This document shows positions 62,695-64,000 of a DNA stretch of 64,000 nt, piece after piece; the stretch's first letter is position 1; each line of letters starts with the position of its first letter. The position numbers were made by a program, and so were the translations under genes. The stretch is taken from positions 27,060 to 91,059 of the forward strand of contig CAJXPD010000003.1 in assembly GCA_913057785.1 (NCBI GenBank), in the 5' to 3' direction. A model generated the notes under the pieces. The model saw only the letters and a program-made list of their open reading frames with translations. It was not told the origin of the DNA and made no database searches. The stretch is from an uncultured Lewinella sp. Lineage in GTDB: Bacteria; Bacteroidota; Bacteroidia; Chitinophagales; Saprospiraceae.

Positions 62695-63909
62695 TTAGTC
62701 CATAGGTTTATCCGGGACAGGCGCACTAGCATGAAAATCCTGGAAAATGCGGTCTACGTACTTGTTCAATAGCTCTAGGATTCTCTCTCGGCTATCAGAT
62801 TGGAGGATCAACCCGATGTGATAAGGCTTATCAAGTCGCCAGACAATTTCAGGCTCGGTAAATCCGGAGTGATCAGGATGCTCAAAGCGTGACAAGGATA
62901 CAATAATGCCCGCATAATCATTCCGAACCGGAGGCAACTTATAAGCCGTGTCCTTCGCCACAGCATCTTCGATTTTCGCCCATTCTGACCAGAGATTGAT
63001 CCCGGAAGAATATTCAACCATTTCCGCAAGGTGAGCCCCGCCTACTCGAGAAGCCGTTTCCAAAAAATAATACTCCCCTGTCTCCTTGGACTTAATATAC
63101 TCCGTATGCGAAGCACTGTACTGCATACCAAAAGCCTCCATTACCTTCACGTTAAGCTCCTGTAGTGCTTTGTCATCCTCTCCATCAAATGCACAGACAT
63201 GAGAGCGGAAAACACCTCCACCATGCGCTACTTCGAAAGGTGTATTGAGGTATTGGGAAACACGGCAGAAAATATTCTCACCATCGACGGTGAGGGCATC
63301 AACATGATACACATCGCCCGGCTTAAATTGTTCCACTAGATATTCATGTCGCTTAGCTCCCAGTTCATGAACCACCGCCCATAGTTCCTCCGCAGAATGC
63401 ACTTTCTTTATGCCTGTTGCAGAAGCCTCTGAACGGGGTTTTACCACCCATGGAGCTTCTACTGTGCTGGCAAACTCATTGATGTCTTCGTCAGTGAAAA
63501 GCGATGAAAAAGGAGGGACAGCAATCCCGGCATCTTTGGCTCGGGCACGCATTGCCAATTTATCCCTGAAATACCTAGCTGTGGTCTGTCCCATACCCGG
63601 AACTCTGAATGTCTCCCGAAGTAGGGCGGCCTTTTCTACATCGAAGTCATCCAAGGCAATGATGCGATCTATCTTGTTCTGTTGCATCAACCAAGCCGTG
63701 CCCTCGATCATATGCTGCAAATTTGTCGGAGAATTAGAATCATCCTCTAAATAGAAGATCTCATCAATTGACTCTTTCGGCCAAGGATGATCCTCCAACT
63801 TCTTATGGGTAAGTAGAAAGACACGGTTTCCAGCCGCTTTACAGGCTTTCAAGAAATCTGCTCCTTTGAAATAGAAAGAAACACAAAGAAAGGTAAGGGA
63901 GTTGGCCAT
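62695..63909 (-). CDS. ATP-grasp domain enzyme
   Basis: 404 residues, cytosolic. An N-terminal Rossmann-like domain (about 1-110; IDRIIALDDFDVEKAALLRE) precedes the ATP-grasp fold: PWVVKPRSEASATGIKKV near 155, EYLVEQFKPGDVYHVDALTV near 190, and the Mg-binding EYYFLETASRVGGAHLAEMV near 285 with Glu and Arg. Such enzymes form a carboxylate-amine or thiol bond through an acylphosphate. The substrate cannot be read from sequence; carbamoyl-phosphate synthase-like and biotin carboxylase-like members are relatives. Alone in its unit, with a terminator after it and 91 bases to the window end before it. Confidence 0.87.
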   Translation of the reverse strand: MANSLTFLCVSFYFKGADFLKACKAAGNRVFLLTHKKLEDHPWPKESIDEIFYLEDDSNSPTNLQHMIEGTAWLMQQNKIDRIIALDDFDVEKAALLRETFRVPGMGQTTARYFRDKLAMRARAKDAGIAVPPFSSLFTDEDINEFASTVEAPWVVKPRSEASATGIKKVHSAEELWAVVHELGAKRHEYLVEQFKPGDVYHVDALTVDGENIFCRVSQYLNTPFEVAHGGGVFRSHVCAFDGEDDKALQELNVKVMEAFGMQYSASHTEYIKSKETGEYYFLETASRVGGAHLAEMVEYSSGINLWSEWAKIEDAVAKDTAYKLPPVRNDYAGIIVSLSRFEHPDHSGFTEPEIVWRLDKPYHIGLILQSDSRERILELLNKYVDRIFQDFHASAPVPDKPMD

Positions 63910-64000
63910 AAGAGTGCTTTTTAGTAAGACAATTTCAGGAAAAGCAAAATAAGAAGTACACCGAAAAACACCCGCTTTGTGGACCGTTATTTTTGAATGA

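Overview
The window reads as a piece of the chromosome of a free-living Bacteroidota, most likely a member of the Saprospiria/Lewinella-Haliscomenobacter type. This placement is inference from gene content; no rRNA or other marker is present. Supporting signs are the type IX secretion (T9SS) component PorQ, four secreted proteins with T9SS C-terminal sorting domains (three type A, one type B), a SusC-like TonB receptor paired with a DUF4249 lipoprotein, SecA of about 1,100 residues with a zinc-binding tail, tandem prefix-domain FtsX-like permeases under a PadR regulator, and several upstream boxes matching the Bacteroidota -7 element TAnnTTTG. No tRNA, rRNA, CRISPR array, insertion sequence or prophage gene was seen.

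Layout. 1-3258 (+): a YeiH-type transporter cut by the window edge, a small membrane protein and an MscS channel. 3286-6487 (-): DUF4249 lipoprotein and TonB receptor. 6722-10068: a DUF434 protein, a small T9SS cargo, a 6-pyruvoyl-tetrahydropterin synthase-like enzyme and a sugar nucleotidyltransferase. 10222-24173 (-): two giant exported proteins, a 3,523-residue mosaic (dehydrogenase-like propeller, malectin, Ig, Kelch, 11 PKD domains) and a 1,079-residue BNR/tectonin propeller protein. 24726-31193 (-): glpD, then the elongasome operon mreB-mreC-mreD-mrdA. 31427-35323 (-): an M16 peptidase-like protein lacking its zinc motif, a type B T9SS cargo and an unknown exported protein. 35580-39498 (+): secA and a DinB-like protein. 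39654-47915 (+): PadR plus three overlapping FtsX/MacB-like permeases. 48072-51935 (+): an alpha/beta hydrolase, a LytS-type kinase, a LytTR regulator and a DUF1648 membrane protein. 51953-55135 (-): porQ, a MORN-repeat lipoprotein and ugd. 55506-63909: a membrane patatin, OmpA and coiled-coil envelope proteins, a TetR regulator, an ECF sigma factor with a putative anti-sigma/beta-barrel protein, and an ATP-grasp enzyme.

Themes. Most of the window concerns the cell envelope: wall synthesis (MreBCD/PBP2), export (SecA, PorQ and cargo), surface adhesion or polysaccharide binding (PKD, malectin, Kelch), sugar nucleotides (Ugd, nucleotidyltransferase), envelope anchoring (OmpA, coiled coils) and envelope sensing (sigma/anti-sigma, PadR-permease cluster, LytS/LytTR).

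The strongest candidates for something not well described are the sigma-factor partner whose sequence predicts a cytoplasmic head, one inner-membrane helix, a periplasmic linker and an outer-membrane-type barrel in one chain (60564-61988), the PadR plus triple permease cluster that lacks an ATPase, and the modular giant protein with a 1.1 kb internal duplication. All functional statements rest on reading motifs by eye; no database search was possible.
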